64,000 bases of DNA, taken from Roseofilum reptotaenium CS-1145. Its GTDB lineage: Bacteria > Cyanobacteriota > Cyanobacteriia > Cyanobacteriales > Desertifilaceae. The DNA lies in NCBI RefSeq assembly GCF_028330985.1, contig NZ_JAQMUE010000088.1, positions 62,001 to 126,000 on the forward strand, read 5' to 3'. Made by a program: the position numbers and the translations under genes. Below the pieces are notes generated by a model. It had not been told where the DNA came from. It worked only from the letters and a program-made list of their open reading frames with translations, and ran no database searches. Below are positions 35,231 through 44,744 of this stretch, one piece after another (positions within the stretch are counted from its first letter, which is position 1; every line of letters starts with the position of its first letter).

Positions 35231-37888
35231 ATGCCCTATCCTGTCCCCCCTGAATTGCCGCCAGTTGTTCATACTATTCCTCATCAGAGCATCAGTGCCA
35301 CCGAGCCAACTGAAGGGATAGATTGGGTTGCTCCTGCACCAATGGCTATTGTAGAAAGTCCTGTATTGCTTCCCCCAACCCCCCTAAAACAAGAGGTGCA
35401 GCAGGAGCAAGTCTTCCTTGAAAAGAGGAATGTTCCCCAAGCCGACAGGAAAGAGGGATCGAGTGGACTCGACAAGAGCGAACAATGCTGTACTTTAGAG
35501 ACTGTATATAGTCCTGAACCCATTTCAGCTCCAGAAGGCGCTGTGGTTCAACCCGAACAGTTGAGTTGGGTCGGTGGAGAGACGCTATCACCCATTTCCC
35601 CTCCGGAACTCTCTTCTCCAGAAGATGAACGCTTAGTTGCCAGTACGGAGGCTTCAGCGTTAGGAGGTCGGTTATCGGTAAGTTGGGAGGAGAAGGTTGC
35701 ACCGGTTGCCGATGCTTATGGAGTTAGCGATCTGAGTCTGGAGCCAACAGTTGAGCCAGAATTACCCCTGATTGAACGTCACTCCCCATGGCAAACTACA
35801 CCAGTTTCTGAGGCAATTGAAGAAGCCTTATCGGAAAAACGGGAAGCGATCGCCCAAACTCCTGCATTGGATGCTCTTCCTGCTTCCGAGATCTCACCCC
35901 TGAATGACGATCGTCCCTCACGATCGACCGATGAACCCGAGTCTAGCTCAGAAACGTCCATCCCGATTGAATCAGCCGAACCGGAAGAGGTTGAGATTCC
36001 GATCGCTCCTCCAGGACAAGACGCGGTAATTGAATTAACCGCCGATCGCCAGGAATTTGATGATGAACGGCAAATTTTCACGGCTGAGGGCAATGTGGAA
36101 ATGCTCTTGGATGATGCGATTTTGCGATCGGATAAGCTACAGGTTAACCTGATTAACCGCTTGGCTCTGGCAGTGGGCAATGTATCTTTAGTCAGTGGCG
36201 AACAAATTTTATTAGGCTCTCGCTTTCTCTATAACTTTGTACAAGGGACGGGAACCATTCAAGAGGCCAGGGGTGTAGTCTATATTCCCACCGCTGGAAC
36301 GGATTTCGATTTTACGGACGATAATCCCGATTCCCAACTTCTTCCTCCAGGAGAAAGAATTCTCCTCGATCAACCCCCTACGGATGTCACAGATGCTGGA
36401 GGTGTGATTATTAACGTTGGAGGTGGAGGGAGCGCTGCGACTACCAGCGTACAACAAGGGGGACAGGTCCGACGGGTGCGGTTTGAGGCGGAACAGTTGG
36501 ATTTTACGCCCGAAGGTTGGCAAGCTACAAATATTCGGTTTACGAACGATCCCTTTTCCCCCCCAGAGTTAGAGGTACGAGCCGATCGCGCTCAATTAAC
36601 GCGCATTTCTCCCCTAGAGGATGAAGTATTAATGACTCGCCCCCGGTTGGTGTTCGATCAGCGGGTGGGGGTTCCCCTGTTGCGAGATCGCCTGATTCTT
36701 AGTCGGGAAGAGCGCGATCCGGCGATCGCCACTTTAGGGTTTGATAACCGCGATCGTGGAGGCTTGTTTATTGAACGCAGTTTTGAAGTCATTGAAACTC
36801 GCCGGTTTTCCCTGCGTTTAGCTCCCCAATTCTTGGTTCAACGCGCTTTAGGATTCTCAAGTGATAACCGAGATGCAGACAGTGTATCCGAGGAAGAGCT
36901 GCAAACCGATTCTTTCTGGAGTTGGATCGGTTTAAGAGCGTCTTTGGATGCCAGATTAACCCCTCAAACCACATTCCAAGCCAATGTCAATTTAGCAGGA
37001 TTCAATAATACGGGTGATACAGCCAGAGCGAATGTGCAATTACAACACCGGATTGCCAATCATACCTTGAGTGCTGAATATACCTATCGCAACCGATTTT
37101 ATAATGGCTCTCTAGGGTTTCAAACGGTCGATCGCAGTGTGGGAGTTGTGTTTGCTTCTCCCATTCTTTATATTGCCGATACGGGAATTGCCGTAAATTA
37201 TCAAGCCAGTTTCCAAAATATCTATGCACCGACTGATCGCCTAGACTTATTAGATCCGTCAGATTTAAGTGATGATCGAGTGTCCTTAAATCGGACTCAA
37301 ATGAGTGCCACTGTGCGTCGCCCCTTTTCCCTTTGGAAGGGGGAACCTTTACCTCCTACTCCCACAGAGGGACTCAAATATACTCCTAAACCCGTCGTTC
37401 CTTATGTGCAATTTTTAGCTGGATTGACCGGAACAGCCGGATTTTATAGCAATGGCGAGAGTCAATCTTATTTACAGGGGTTAATGGGATTTCAAGGGCA
37501 ATTTGGCCATTTCTCCCGCTCCTGGTTAGATTACACTGGATTTAGTATACTCTATTCCCAATTTATCCCCACTGGAGAATCCCCCTTTCAGTTTGACCGA
37601 GTAGCGGATGTGCGGGTTCTACAACTCGAACTCAATCAACAACTTTATGGTCCGATTCGCATCGCTGCCCGTGCTGGGTTTAATCTAGATACAGGAAACA
37701 CCATTAGTACCGATTATATGGTTGAATATAGTCGTCGCACCTATGGCTTGACTTTTCGCTATAATCCAGATTTGGGTTTAGCAGCTCTTGGATTTCGCTT
37801 AGGTGATTTTAATTGGAGCGGAGTGAGTCAGTCTTTTTCCAGTCCGAATATTCGCCAAGCTACTCCAACCGTGATTCAATCTTTTTAA
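35231..37888 (+). CDS. DUF3769 protein, LptD-like outer-membrane component
   Basis: 885 aa. Residues 1-255 are Pro/Glu/Ser-rich and look disordered. At about 260-345 is an OstA/LptA-like beta segment (VIELTADRQEFDDERQIFTAEGNVEM, LRSDKLQVNLINRLALAVGNVSL). The rest (about 400-885) is Asn/Arg/Phe-patterned beta-strands typical of an outer-membrane barrel, ending in Phe (TVIQSF). DUF3769 proteins are thought to be the cyanobacterial LptD equivalent for lipopolysaccharide export. No signal peptide is visible at this start, and a stop lies 9 nt before the ATG, so export needs explanation. Confidence 0.78.
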   Translation: MPYPVPPELPPVVHTIPHQSISATEPTEGIDWVAPAPMAIVESPVLLPPTPLKQEVQQEQVFLEKRNVPQADRKEGSSGLDKSEQCCTLETVYSPEPISAPEGAVVQPEQLSWVGGETLSPISPPELSSPEDERLVASTEASALGGRLSVSWEEKVAPVADAYGVSDLSLEPTVEPELPLIERHSPWQTTPVSEAIEEALSEKREAIAQTPALDALPASEISPLNDDRPSRSTDEPESSSETSIPIESAEPEEVEIPIAPPGQDAVIELTADRQEFDDERQIFTAEGNVEMLLDDAILRSDKLQVNLINRLALAVGNVSLVSGEQILLGSRFLYNFVQGTGTIQEARGVVYIPTAGTDFDFTDDNPDSQLLPPGERILLDQPPTDVTDAGGVIINVGGGGSAATTSVQQGGQVRRVRFEAEQLDFTPEGWQATNIRFTNDPFSPPELEVRADRAQLTRISPLEDEVLMTRPRLVFDQRVGVPLLRDRLILSREERDPAIATLGFDNRDRGGLFIERSFEVIETRRFSLRLAPQFLVQRALGFSSDNRDADSVSEEELQTDSFWSWIGLRASLDARLTPQTTFQANVNLAGFNNTGDTARANVQLQHRIANHTLSAEYTYRNRFYNGSLGFQTVDRSVGVVFASPILYIADTGIAVNYQASFQNIYAPTDRLDLLDPSDLSDDRVSLNRTQMSATVRRPFSLWKGEPLPPTPTEGLKYTPKPVVPYVQFLAGLTGTAGFYSNGESQSYLQGLMGFQGQFGHFSRSWLDYTGFSILYSQFIPTGESPFQFDRVADVRVLQLELNQQLYGPIRIAARAGFNLDTGNTISTDYMVEYSRRTYGLTFRYNPDLGLAALGFRLGDFNWSGVSQSFSSPNIRQATPTVIQSF

Positions 37889-37915
37889 TTTTAATTCCCT
37901 ATTCCCCATTCTCCC

Positions 37916-38605
37916 ATGATCGCATCAGCAAACCCATGGATTATTTTTCTGGAGAGCGTATCGGTTGGGCGAAGTGTCTCCGAAATGCGATCGCTCTCCT
38001 ATGTTCCGGCTTTGCTGATTTACTATAGCTTTGATTTAGATCGCTATCGCGTGGAAGACTGTATACAGCATTGGCTCGATCGGTTTAGGGGCGATTGGCT
38101 ACGGTTGGCGATCGTAGAAGCTTTGTATCAAGGCAGATATAAAATAATTTCGATTGAGCAAATTTTGAATCTTTGGGCTAGACGGGGACAACCCATCTGT
38201 CACTTTAATCATGAGTTTGAGAAAATTGTCTGCAGTAAATTACCAGAAGAGTTACTGCCTTTAGACTATCTCAATCTCACTCTGGAAATGCGCCCTTCTG
38301 TTCCTGAGTTACTCCCCCAAGTTGAAGAGCAAGAGGAGCGGTTTCTCGATCGAGTTTCTGATGAGAGTGGACTAGAACAGAATTTACCTACATTGACTGA
38401 TTCAATTATTGAAGAAGTTGATGTTGAAGAAGAAGAAAAAAGCATGAATTCAGAGTCTGAAGATCCAGCGATCGCCCTTGAGTTAGACTCTGATGGGGTG
38501 AATGGGCGATCCGATCAACTCCCCATTGATCGATTTGCGCCTCGTTTACCCACTTCTGAGTTTTATTTGAAACTTCAAGCCTTTGCTCAGGACTCTCCCA
38601 GTTGA
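37916..38605 (+). CDS. conserved hypothetical protein
   Basis: 229 aa. The N-terminal part (about 1-130) is helical and conserved-looking, with DLDRYRVEDCIQHWLDRFRGDWLRLAIVEALYQGRYKIISIEQIL. The second half is acidic and low complexity (EEVDVEEEEKSMNSESED), ending FYLKLQAFAQDSPS. No membrane or signal segment. It follows the DUF3769 gene by 27 nt and may be cotranscribed with it. Function not recognised. Confidence 0.6.
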   Translation: MIASANPWIIFLESVSVGRSVSEMRSLSYVPALLIYYSFDLDRYRVEDCIQHWLDRFRGDWLRLAIVEALYQGRYKIISIEQILNLWARRGQPICHFNHEFEKIVCSKLPEELLPLDYLNLTLEMRPSVPELLPQVEEQEERFLDRVSDESGLEQNLPTLTDSIIEEVDVEEEEKSMNSESEDPAIALELDSDGVNGRSDQLPIDRFAPRLPTSEFYLKLQAFAQDSPS

Positions 38606-38770
38606 TAAGGAAATAGGGAATTATTATGGGAATACCCCTCTTCTGTCAAACTGGGAAAACACTTGTCTGGACTGAATTCTAGAACTCTTGCAGTATCGGG
38701 GATTACGACAGTTTTTCCTAAAGAAACTCAAAAATCCAGTCATATCAGTAAATGTCTCTCTCTATAGGGG

Positions 38771-38788
38771 ATACAGCGATCGCTGTAT
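38771..38788. other. 18-bp palindrome centred on a HIP1 octamer
   Basis: ATACAGCGATCGCTGTAT lies between two convergent genes; GGGGATA (from 38767) can instead pair with TATCCCC downstream. It may act as a terminator for either gene. Confidence 0.5.
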
Positions 38789-38822
38789 TCTCTATCCCCT
38801 AGTCCGAAGCACTAGCACTATA

Positions 38823-41522
38823 CTACCATTGTGGATTTTTCGCCAACAGCGCCGTTGCCCCTGAAGCATCTATCGGGCGCGATAACCAATACCCTTGACC
38901 ATAATCACAACTAAGCCTTTGAAGCAACTCAAACTGATCTCCCGTTTCAATTCCTTCCGCTACCACTGTCAACCCTAATTTATGGGCTAAAATAATGATC
39001 GTTTCAATAATTTCCCAACTCTCATGATCTAGAGCCGTTCTCTCCAAAAACGACTTATCAATTTTCAAGGTATTCACTGGTAAATTATGTAACCGTGCCA
39101 ATGAAGAATAACCTGTCCCAAAATCATCAATACTCAACTGAATTCCCGCTTCTCTAAGAGTTTTCAGTAAGTCCAGAGCTATATCTTCATTTTCCATCAA
39201 TCCACTTTCAGTAATTTCCAACTTCAAATAACGATGATCTAAATCCATTTCATCCAGTAAGGTCTGGATCTGACTCACGAGCTGGGGATTATGTAACTGC
39301 AAACTCGATAAATTCACCACCATGGTCACATCCAGACCATGGGGAAACTTATTTTGCCACTCTCGCAACTGATAACAGGCTGCTTTTAAAATCCAATCTC
39401 CTAAAGCCAGAATCAATCCTGTTTCCTCAGCTAGAGGAATAAAATCGACCGGGGAAACCATGCCACGGGTAGGATGATACCAGCGCACTAAGGCTTCAAA
39501 TCCACTAATTCGACCGGTACTAAAACAAACAATAGGTTGATAATAGAGACGAAAATCGCTTTGAGCTTCCAATTCCGATCCCCATTGCTCCGAAGCATAA
39601 GAAAAATGTGCAGGAGAACAATTAGAATTGTTGATCGAACCCGACCAATTTTCCTGTTGTCGCCTAGCGCGATTAATCGCTCGTCGTAGATCGAGTTCGA
39701 GTTCTAATCTTTGAATTTCTGCATGGTGGAGATTTTGGTCAAAAATAGCATAATGATTTCCCTCTTTAACCTTCGCTTGGTACATGGCAATTTCAGCATC
39801 CCTGAGCATACTTTCTGCCTGAGAATAGATATTAACTGAAACTTGTTCAAAATCAGAATGAACGGCGGATAAAGCGATTCCGATAAAAGCGGTCATTGCT
39901 GATAAATTTTCTTCGAGTAAACCGATCGCTTCATCTGGCTCAATTGGGTTAGTGGGCAACTCCTCAGACACTGAAGCATGGGAGAGGGTTTGGTAAATCG
40001 TTTGAGCTACATCGATCGCCTGGGAGGAATAGGAAAGAGCATTAACCAATACTGCAAATGTATCCGTATCTAACCGAGCGATAGTAAATTGAGTCGGTAC
40101 AGATGAGATCTCAGAACGAGGAGAAAAATGGGAAGAATGGGGAGACAAAAGGGGGCGAGGGGAATGAGCCATCGATCGCTTCAAAGCCTCTTCAATGCGA
40201 CCGGAGATCGCCACTTGCAACTCATTGCTTAACCGATGCCCCGAATCCGGATTAACGACCTTAGAGCGATCGATATAAATAAAAAATACGGCAAACAAAG
40301 GCGGCTGGGATTGTTCGCGAGTACGGGAGAGTACTCCCTCCAAGCGATCCATAAACAGAGCATAATTGGGTAAACCCGTAGCTAGATCGTAAAATGCGGA
40401 CTCAAATAACTGCTTTTCCTGTTCTACCAACATTGCCTTCATTTTCAAGCGATCTTGAAGTGTTACTAATAACAACGTTAAACCCAACAACACTAAAGGC
40501 GAGACAACAGGCAAAAGATAATAAAAATGAAACGCACTATAACAAATACTTAGCCATACTCCCCCCAAACCCAGAACAACAATAACTTGGTTACGGAATG
40601 ACCAAAATACAACCGTTGCACTCAAACTGATCGCACCCGTGAAATAGAGTAAGTTGATCCAAACTGGATGCAAAAATACTCCTACCTGTTGTAATCCATT
40701 ATTCGATAAGGCATTACTGACCACCGCCGCATGAACATAAATACCACTGGCTGGAGGGTTAATATCAAACGGCGTTAATACGGGATTAAACCCAGTTACA
40801 TTCGCGCCGACAATCACAATTTTGTTCCGGAATTCCTCTATCGGCACTCTCCCTTCAATCGCCTCCAACAATTCATATTGGGGCAAATGGTTCACCGATC
40901 CGGGCCAATTAATCCATAGGGGTTCAGACCCCTGCTGATTCAGCTCCAGAGGCCGATCCATCACTTCATTAGCTACTGCCACTCCAAGGGCCCGGATGTC
41001 GCCCAATTGGGGGAGTACTGTGCGCGTTAAGCCATCAGAATCTTGACGACTCACCACATGGCCCATGACTACAGCCTCGGCTGCCAATTCTGGAACTGGA
41101 TCTTTTTGATTCCCTTGCTTATCCCAAGACACTGGCAGTGCCACGGGAACTTGACGCATCGCTTGAGCCAACTGTAGATCGTCGGGGGAGCGATCGTGCA
41201 TTAAAATATCCAACACGACCATCTGGGGTTGACTGGGGGCTAAACGCTCTAAAAGGGTGGCATAAATTTGCCGGGGACTATCAGAGTTTTGCCGATTTTT
41301 TAGTGTCGTTTCATCAATACCCACGATGACCACTTGGCTATGCCAAGATTCTTCTCCCCGTAACTGAAACAAACCTCGATAGGCTAATTGTTCGAGTTGC
41401 TTGACCAGACCGATACCCTCTAGTCCCATTAAGACCAGTGCCGCAAAAGCACCTCCAATCCAGCGTTGCCATCCTGGAGTTGAAGTCAAGGGGTTGATCG
41501 GGTGGTTTTGACGGTTCAGCAT
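38823..41522 (-). CDS. CHASE2-GGDEF-EAL membrane protein, probable c-di-GMP phosphodiesterase
   Basis: 899 aa. A CHASE2 sensor (about 40-280, with VVIVGIDETTL, VVLDILMHDRSPDD and KIVIVGANVTG) is followed by three transmembrane helices (about 285-355). The GGDEF domain (about 375-560) is degenerate: the signature reads RLDTDTF. The EAL domain (about 640-890) is complete: FEALVRWYH, VVNLS, LEITES, DDFGTGYSSL, LKIDKSF, VAEGIE, QGYW. So it should degrade c-di-GMP in response to an extracytoplasmic signal. A Pro/Ser insert at about 470-490 splits the GGDEF region. Confidence 0.88.
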   Translation of the reverse strand: MLNRQNHPINPLTSTPGWQRWIGGAFAALVLMGLEGIGLVKQLEQLAYRGLFQLRGEESWHSQVVIVGIDETTLKNRQNSDSPRQIYATLLERLAPSQPQMVVLDILMHDRSPDDLQLAQAMRQVPVALPVSWDKQGNQKDPVPELAAEAVVMGHVVSRQDSDGLTRTVLPQLGDIRALGVAVANEVMDRPLELNQQGSEPLWINWPGSVNHLPQYELLEAIEGRVPIEEFRNKIVIVGANVTGFNPVLTPFDINPPASGIYVHAAVVSNALSNNGLQQVGVFLHPVWINLLYFTGAISLSATVVFWSFRNQVIVVLGLGGVWLSICYSAFHFYYLLPVVSPLVLLGLTLLLVTLQDRLKMKAMLVEQEKQLFESAFYDLATGLPNYALFMDRLEGVLSRTREQSQPPLFAVFFIYIDRSKVVNPDSGHRLSNELQVAISGRIEEALKRSMAHSPRPLLSPHSSHFSPRSEISSVPTQFTIARLDTDTFAVLVNALSYSSQAIDVAQTIYQTLSHASVSEELPTNPIEPDEAIGLLEENLSAMTAFIGIALSAVHSDFEQVSVNIYSQAESMLRDAEIAMYQAKVKEGNHYAIFDQNLHHAEIQRLELELDLRRAINRARRQQENWSGSINNSNCSPAHFSYASEQWGSELEAQSDFRLYYQPIVCFSTGRISGFEALVRWYHPTRGMVSPVDFIPLAEETGLILALGDWILKAACYQLREWQNKFPHGLDVTMVVNLSSLQLHNPQLVSQIQTLLDEMDLDHRYLKLEITESGLMENEDIALDLLKTLREAGIQLSIDDFGTGYSSLARLHNLPVNTLKIDKSFLERTALDHESWEIIETIIILAHKLGLTVVAEGIETGDQFELLQRLSCDYGQGYWLSRPIDASGATALLAKNPQW

Positions 41523-41968
41523 TTTTGGCTCAATTGAGAGGGGTTGATAACACCGTTTGACCCTGGAGGTGAGTGGTCATCCTCCCAAAAGTCTGTGGGC
41601 AACTTTTAGAGGCAGGCAAGTGTGTCCGGAAAACAATCAAGAGATAGAAAAGGCATCTTTCAAACAACACCTTTGTACCCAAAGTCAGCCATGGAAGAAT
41701 GACTCTTCTGTTAGATTAACGCGATTCCCTAGGGCTAATCGGGATAAAGAATGGCTTAGGGGGTTGAATGATGCGTTTTTCCTGATGGAAATAGTCAGAA
41801 ATTTGTTGCAGTCCGAAGATACTTAGTTTCGGTAATCGATGCTCCCTTGGGACTGTATAGCGCTGGGCGCTGGGTGGTAGAGAATAGGGAATGGGGGATG
41901 GGGAAACCCTTGTAAGCGACTGCCAACTGCCGACTCCCTATTCCCTACTGTACTCCAAGGCTAGGAAT
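41523..41968. other. 446-bp gap with no confident gene
   Basis: A TTG-initiated frame at 41557-41826 (+) would encode 89 residues without any motif; I do not accept it as a gene. Near 41858-41870 there is AGCGC-TGG-GCGCT, a copy of the dispersed hairpin, then GGGAATA/GGGGGAT units. The promoter of the CHASE2 gene should lie at the left end. Confidence 0.4.
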
Positions 41969-43012
41969 TTAAGGATTAACCTGATAGGGCGATCGCACTT
42001 CAGGTGCTTGACCGGTTTTGACTAAGCCTTGATAGATGAGGGCTGTCACTTCTGCACGGGTAGCCGGTCGGTTGGGATGGAGTTGCCCAATTTGGGGATA
42101 ATTGATCACCATCTGATGTTGAGTGGCGATCGCTACTTTTTCTAAGGCATAATCGGCGATTTCTTCTCGGTCTTCATAGTTCTCTAACATTTGGATGATA
42201 TCTACCTCTGGTACTTCTCGTAATAAATTAGCCAAGCTCACCAGTACTTCAACTCTCAAAATCGGCTCTTCTGGGTGAAACTTATCCTCTGGATAACCCC
42301 CCATAAGCTGGGGAATAGTGGTCACCACATACTGAATGGCACTATAGGCCCAAAAATCTTGGGGCACATCTCGAAAACGGACGCGCTTTCGCACCTGGGG
42401 CAGATCAAAGCTTTTCTGGAGCAGACTGGCAAATTCGGCGCGAGTGACTGGGGTATCTGGGCGGAATGTACCATCAGGAAACCCAGATATCAGATTACGC
42501 TCAACTAGGGCCACAATAAAGTCTTGGGCCCAATAGTTGAGGGGAATATCGGTAAAAGAAGTCTGTATTGAGGATGACTCAGGAATGGGACTAAAGCGCA
42601 TTTGTCCCATTTCCCCATTGTGACGATAAAACAGATACAATTCTCCATCGGGGTTAATCTGATATCGATCGACTTGCCCTAATCGCTCTAAAAACTGGTC
42701 TTCTTGGTCAGACAGCTTGCCACAGGCTTTAAACGTGCGTCCAAACGGGTCGGGCATCATGAGCTGATCGCCGTCTACTTGGTAGCTAGAAAAATAATTA
42801 TTACATCCCCCAAATCCACTTACCTTGCCTTCTTTGAACATCAAGGTAATCGGACGTTGAGAAAGGGGGCGTTGAGTCGTATTCCCTTGAGTCCAATCGA
42901 TCCATTGCCAAGCAGTGGTTTCTAGGGATGGGGAGAATTGGGCAATATGCAGACCGGGGCTTGTGGCCCATACCATTAGGGTCGCGATCGGCATGACAGG
43001 AAATAGAGACAT
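41969..43012 (-). CDS. META domain plus three SLH domains, surface protein
   Basis: 347 aa. A short hydrophobic N-terminus (MSLFPVMPIATLMVWATS) suggests export. Residues about 28-115 form a META (HslJ-like) domain: TTAWQWIDW, GKVSGFGGCNNYFSSYQ, FKACG. Three S-layer homology domains follow (about 140-335), with FPDGTFRPDTPVTRAEFA, YPEDKFHPEEPILRVEV and HPNRPATRAEVTALI. SLH domains bind peptidoglycan or outer-membrane-linked polymer. It begins 2 nt after a receiver-GGDEF-EAL gene, so it is the last gene of the signalling operon and may be its periplasmic input or output. Confidence 0.85.
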   Translation of the reverse strand: MSLFPVMPIATLMVWATSPGLHIAQFSPSLETTAWQWIDWTQGNTTQRPLSQRPITLMFKEGKVSGFGGCNNYFSSYQVDGDQLMMPDPFGRTFKACGKLSDQEDQFLERLGQVDRYQINPDGELYLFYRHNGEMGQMRFSPIPESSSIQTSFTDIPLNYWAQDFIVALVERNLISGFPDGTFRPDTPVTRAEFASLLQKSFDLPQVRKRVRFRDVPQDFWAYSAIQYVVTTIPQLMGGYPEDKFHPEEPILRVEVLVSLANLLREVPEVDIIQMLENYEDREEIADYALEKVAIATQHQMVINYPQIGQLHPNRPATRAEVTALIYQGLVKTGQAPEVRSPYQVNP

Positions 43013-43014
43013 AA

Positions 43015-44667
43015 TTAAAACCGTTGCAATAAACGCCTTTTGAGCGCTTTGATATCATAGGACTGTTGATATTGGATTAAATCACAGTTATGGCGCTGTA
43101 AAAACCGTTGCTGTTCTTGGGTGGCAATTTCAGGGGCGATCGCCTTCAATTTCCAGTTATGGCACAGTTGAATCATGGCTTTAATCAGAGGTTGATTTTG
43201 CTGAAGGTGTTGCATGGAGCTACCATCAAGTTTCAGAGCATCGATGGCAAGAGAGCCTAACTGATTGAGAAACTGGTTGTTGTGACCTAGGTCTTTCAGG
43301 GTAATTGAGATTCCTTTCTGCTTTGCTAATCTCAAGGTAGCCGCCATTTGGTTTTGATTTTGAGCAACCAATAGAGTATTCGCCGCAAATTCTAAGTCTA
43401 GGCGTGAAGTAGGGAAACCATGGGTTTGACAGGTGCGATCGATAATCGCGAGTAGGTCTTCATTAAAAAGCTGTTCAGACACCTGAATAACAATGCGCAG
43501 GGGTTGTTTCCTGTCTTCGATGGTTTTGATTTGTTGACAGGCTTGGTCTAGAATCCATTGGTCTAACACCAAATTTAATCCGCAAACTGTGATTAATTGG
43601 GACAATTTGTTTTCAGGAATACCCCCCATCAGGGGATGTTCCCAGTGCAAGAGCGCAACGACGGAAACACAGTGGCGTTTTTTAATCTCGATTCTGGGTT
43701 GGTAACGGATTTCAAAGCGGTTGGTACTCCAAGCTTGATAGAATTCTTCTTCGAGTTTTAGGTCTCTGGTTTGGTCAAGACCAAATAAGGGCGCAACGTA
43801 AACCCGATAATGATTACCGCCCATACTTTTCACGTTACCGAGGGCAATACTAGCTTGCCGTTGCAGTTCGTCAAAACTGGTGGCTAAGGGATAGAAACCG
43901 ATCCCCATGCTAGCCGTCACGATCGCGCGATGATAGCCGATGATAGCTGGTTCATTAATCACCTCTAAAATCTCTTGAGCGCGCTCTGTTGCCACACTTT
44001 GATCGGCTACTGGGGGTAACATCACTGCAAATTGCCCCCCATTCCCTTTGGCTACCTGACCTCCTAGAGGCTGGATCAACTGGGTGAGGCGTTGGGCGAT
44101 TACTTTTAAGACCTCCTCGCCTTGACGATGACCGATGGCTTGCTGAATACGCTCTAAGCGATCTAATCCAATTAACATCAGGGGAATCAGGGAACGAGTC
44201 AAATCACTTTGGGCTACTGCTTGAGTAAAAAACCCTTCCGGTTGGCTAAACGCACTGATTTGAGGCAGTCCGGTGAGAGAATCATACTGTTCCAGTTGGG
44301 CAGAGCGAGATAAACGAGCAGCGATTGCCTCTAGTAGTTCATCAGGGGTAAAAGGTTTGATCAGATAATCATCAGCTCCTAAATTCATTCCGGTTCGCAG
44401 GTCTTGTCGTTCACCTTTGGCAGTCAGAAAGACAAAGGGAGTGGTTGCCGTAGCCGGATTTTGGCGCAAGGCATTTAAGACTCCATACCCATCAAGTTCA
44501 GGCATCATTACATCGCAGAGAATCAAGTCTACTCGATGGGCAAAAGCCAGTTCTAGACCGATACGACCATTCTCTGCACTCAGGGTTTCAAAGTCCTCAG
44601 CTTCGAGAAATTCGACCACATTACTGATAATTTCTGGATTATCTTCAATTACGAGAATGCAAACCAT
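43015..44667 (-). CDS. receiver-GGDEF-EAL protein with both output domains degenerate
   Basis: 550 aa. An N-terminal receiver with phospho-acceptor D52 (LILCDVMMPELDGYG) and K at FIKPF-type position (YLIKPFTPDE). GGDEF signature is replaced by GNGGQF. The EAL domain lacks its key residues: EAL reads VAL, DDFGTG reads KDLGHN, and the VAEGxE motif reads IAPEIA. It should therefore neither make nor cut c-di-GMP, but may bind it or act as a phosphorylation-controlled scaffold. Preceded by GGGAATA tandem repeats and followed after 2 nt by the META-SLH gene. Confidence 0.85.
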   Translation of the reverse strand: MVCILVIEDNPEIISNVVEFLEAEDFETLSAENGRIGLELAFAHRVDLILCDVMMPELDGYGVLNALRQNPATATTPFVFLTAKGERQDLRTGMNLGADDYLIKPFTPDELLEAIAARLSRSAQLEQYDSLTGLPQISAFSQPEGFFTQAVAQSDLTRSLIPLMLIGLDRLERIQQAIGHRQGEEVLKVIAQRLTQLIQPLGGQVAKGNGGQFAVMLPPVADQSVATERAQEILEVINEPAIIGYHRAIVTASMGIGFYPLATSFDELQRQASIALGNVKSMGGNHYRVYVAPLFGLDQTRDLKLEEEFYQAWSTNRFEIRYQPRIEIKKRHCVSVVALLHWEHPLMGGIPENKLSQLITVCGLNLVLDQWILDQACQQIKTIEDRKQPLRIVIQVSEQLFNEDLLAIIDRTCQTHGFPTSRLDLEFAANTLLVAQNQNQMAATLRLAKQKGISITLKDLGHNNQFLNQLGSLAIDALKLDGSSMQHLQQNQPLIKAMIQLCHNWKLKAIAPEIATQEQQRFLQRHNCDLIQYQQSYDIKALKRRLLQRF

Positions 44668-44679
44668 TTCAATTAAAAA

Positions 44680-44715
44680 TAGGGAATAGGGAATAGGGAA
44701 TAGGGAATAGGGAAT
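44680..44715 (+). repeat. GGGAATA heptamer tract
   Basis: Five perfect AGGGAAT units lie just upstream (13 nt) of the start codon of the receiver-GGDEF-EAL gene at 44667 (- strand). They occupy its untranslated leader inside the operon. Confidence 0.9.
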
Positions 44716-44744
44716 CTCTGCGTCTCTCCATCCTCTCCATTCCC

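Noticed and set aside
41557-41826. 89-codon frame on the + strand
   Set aside because: TTG start, no ribosome-binding site, no motif, and rare composition; more likely noncoding.
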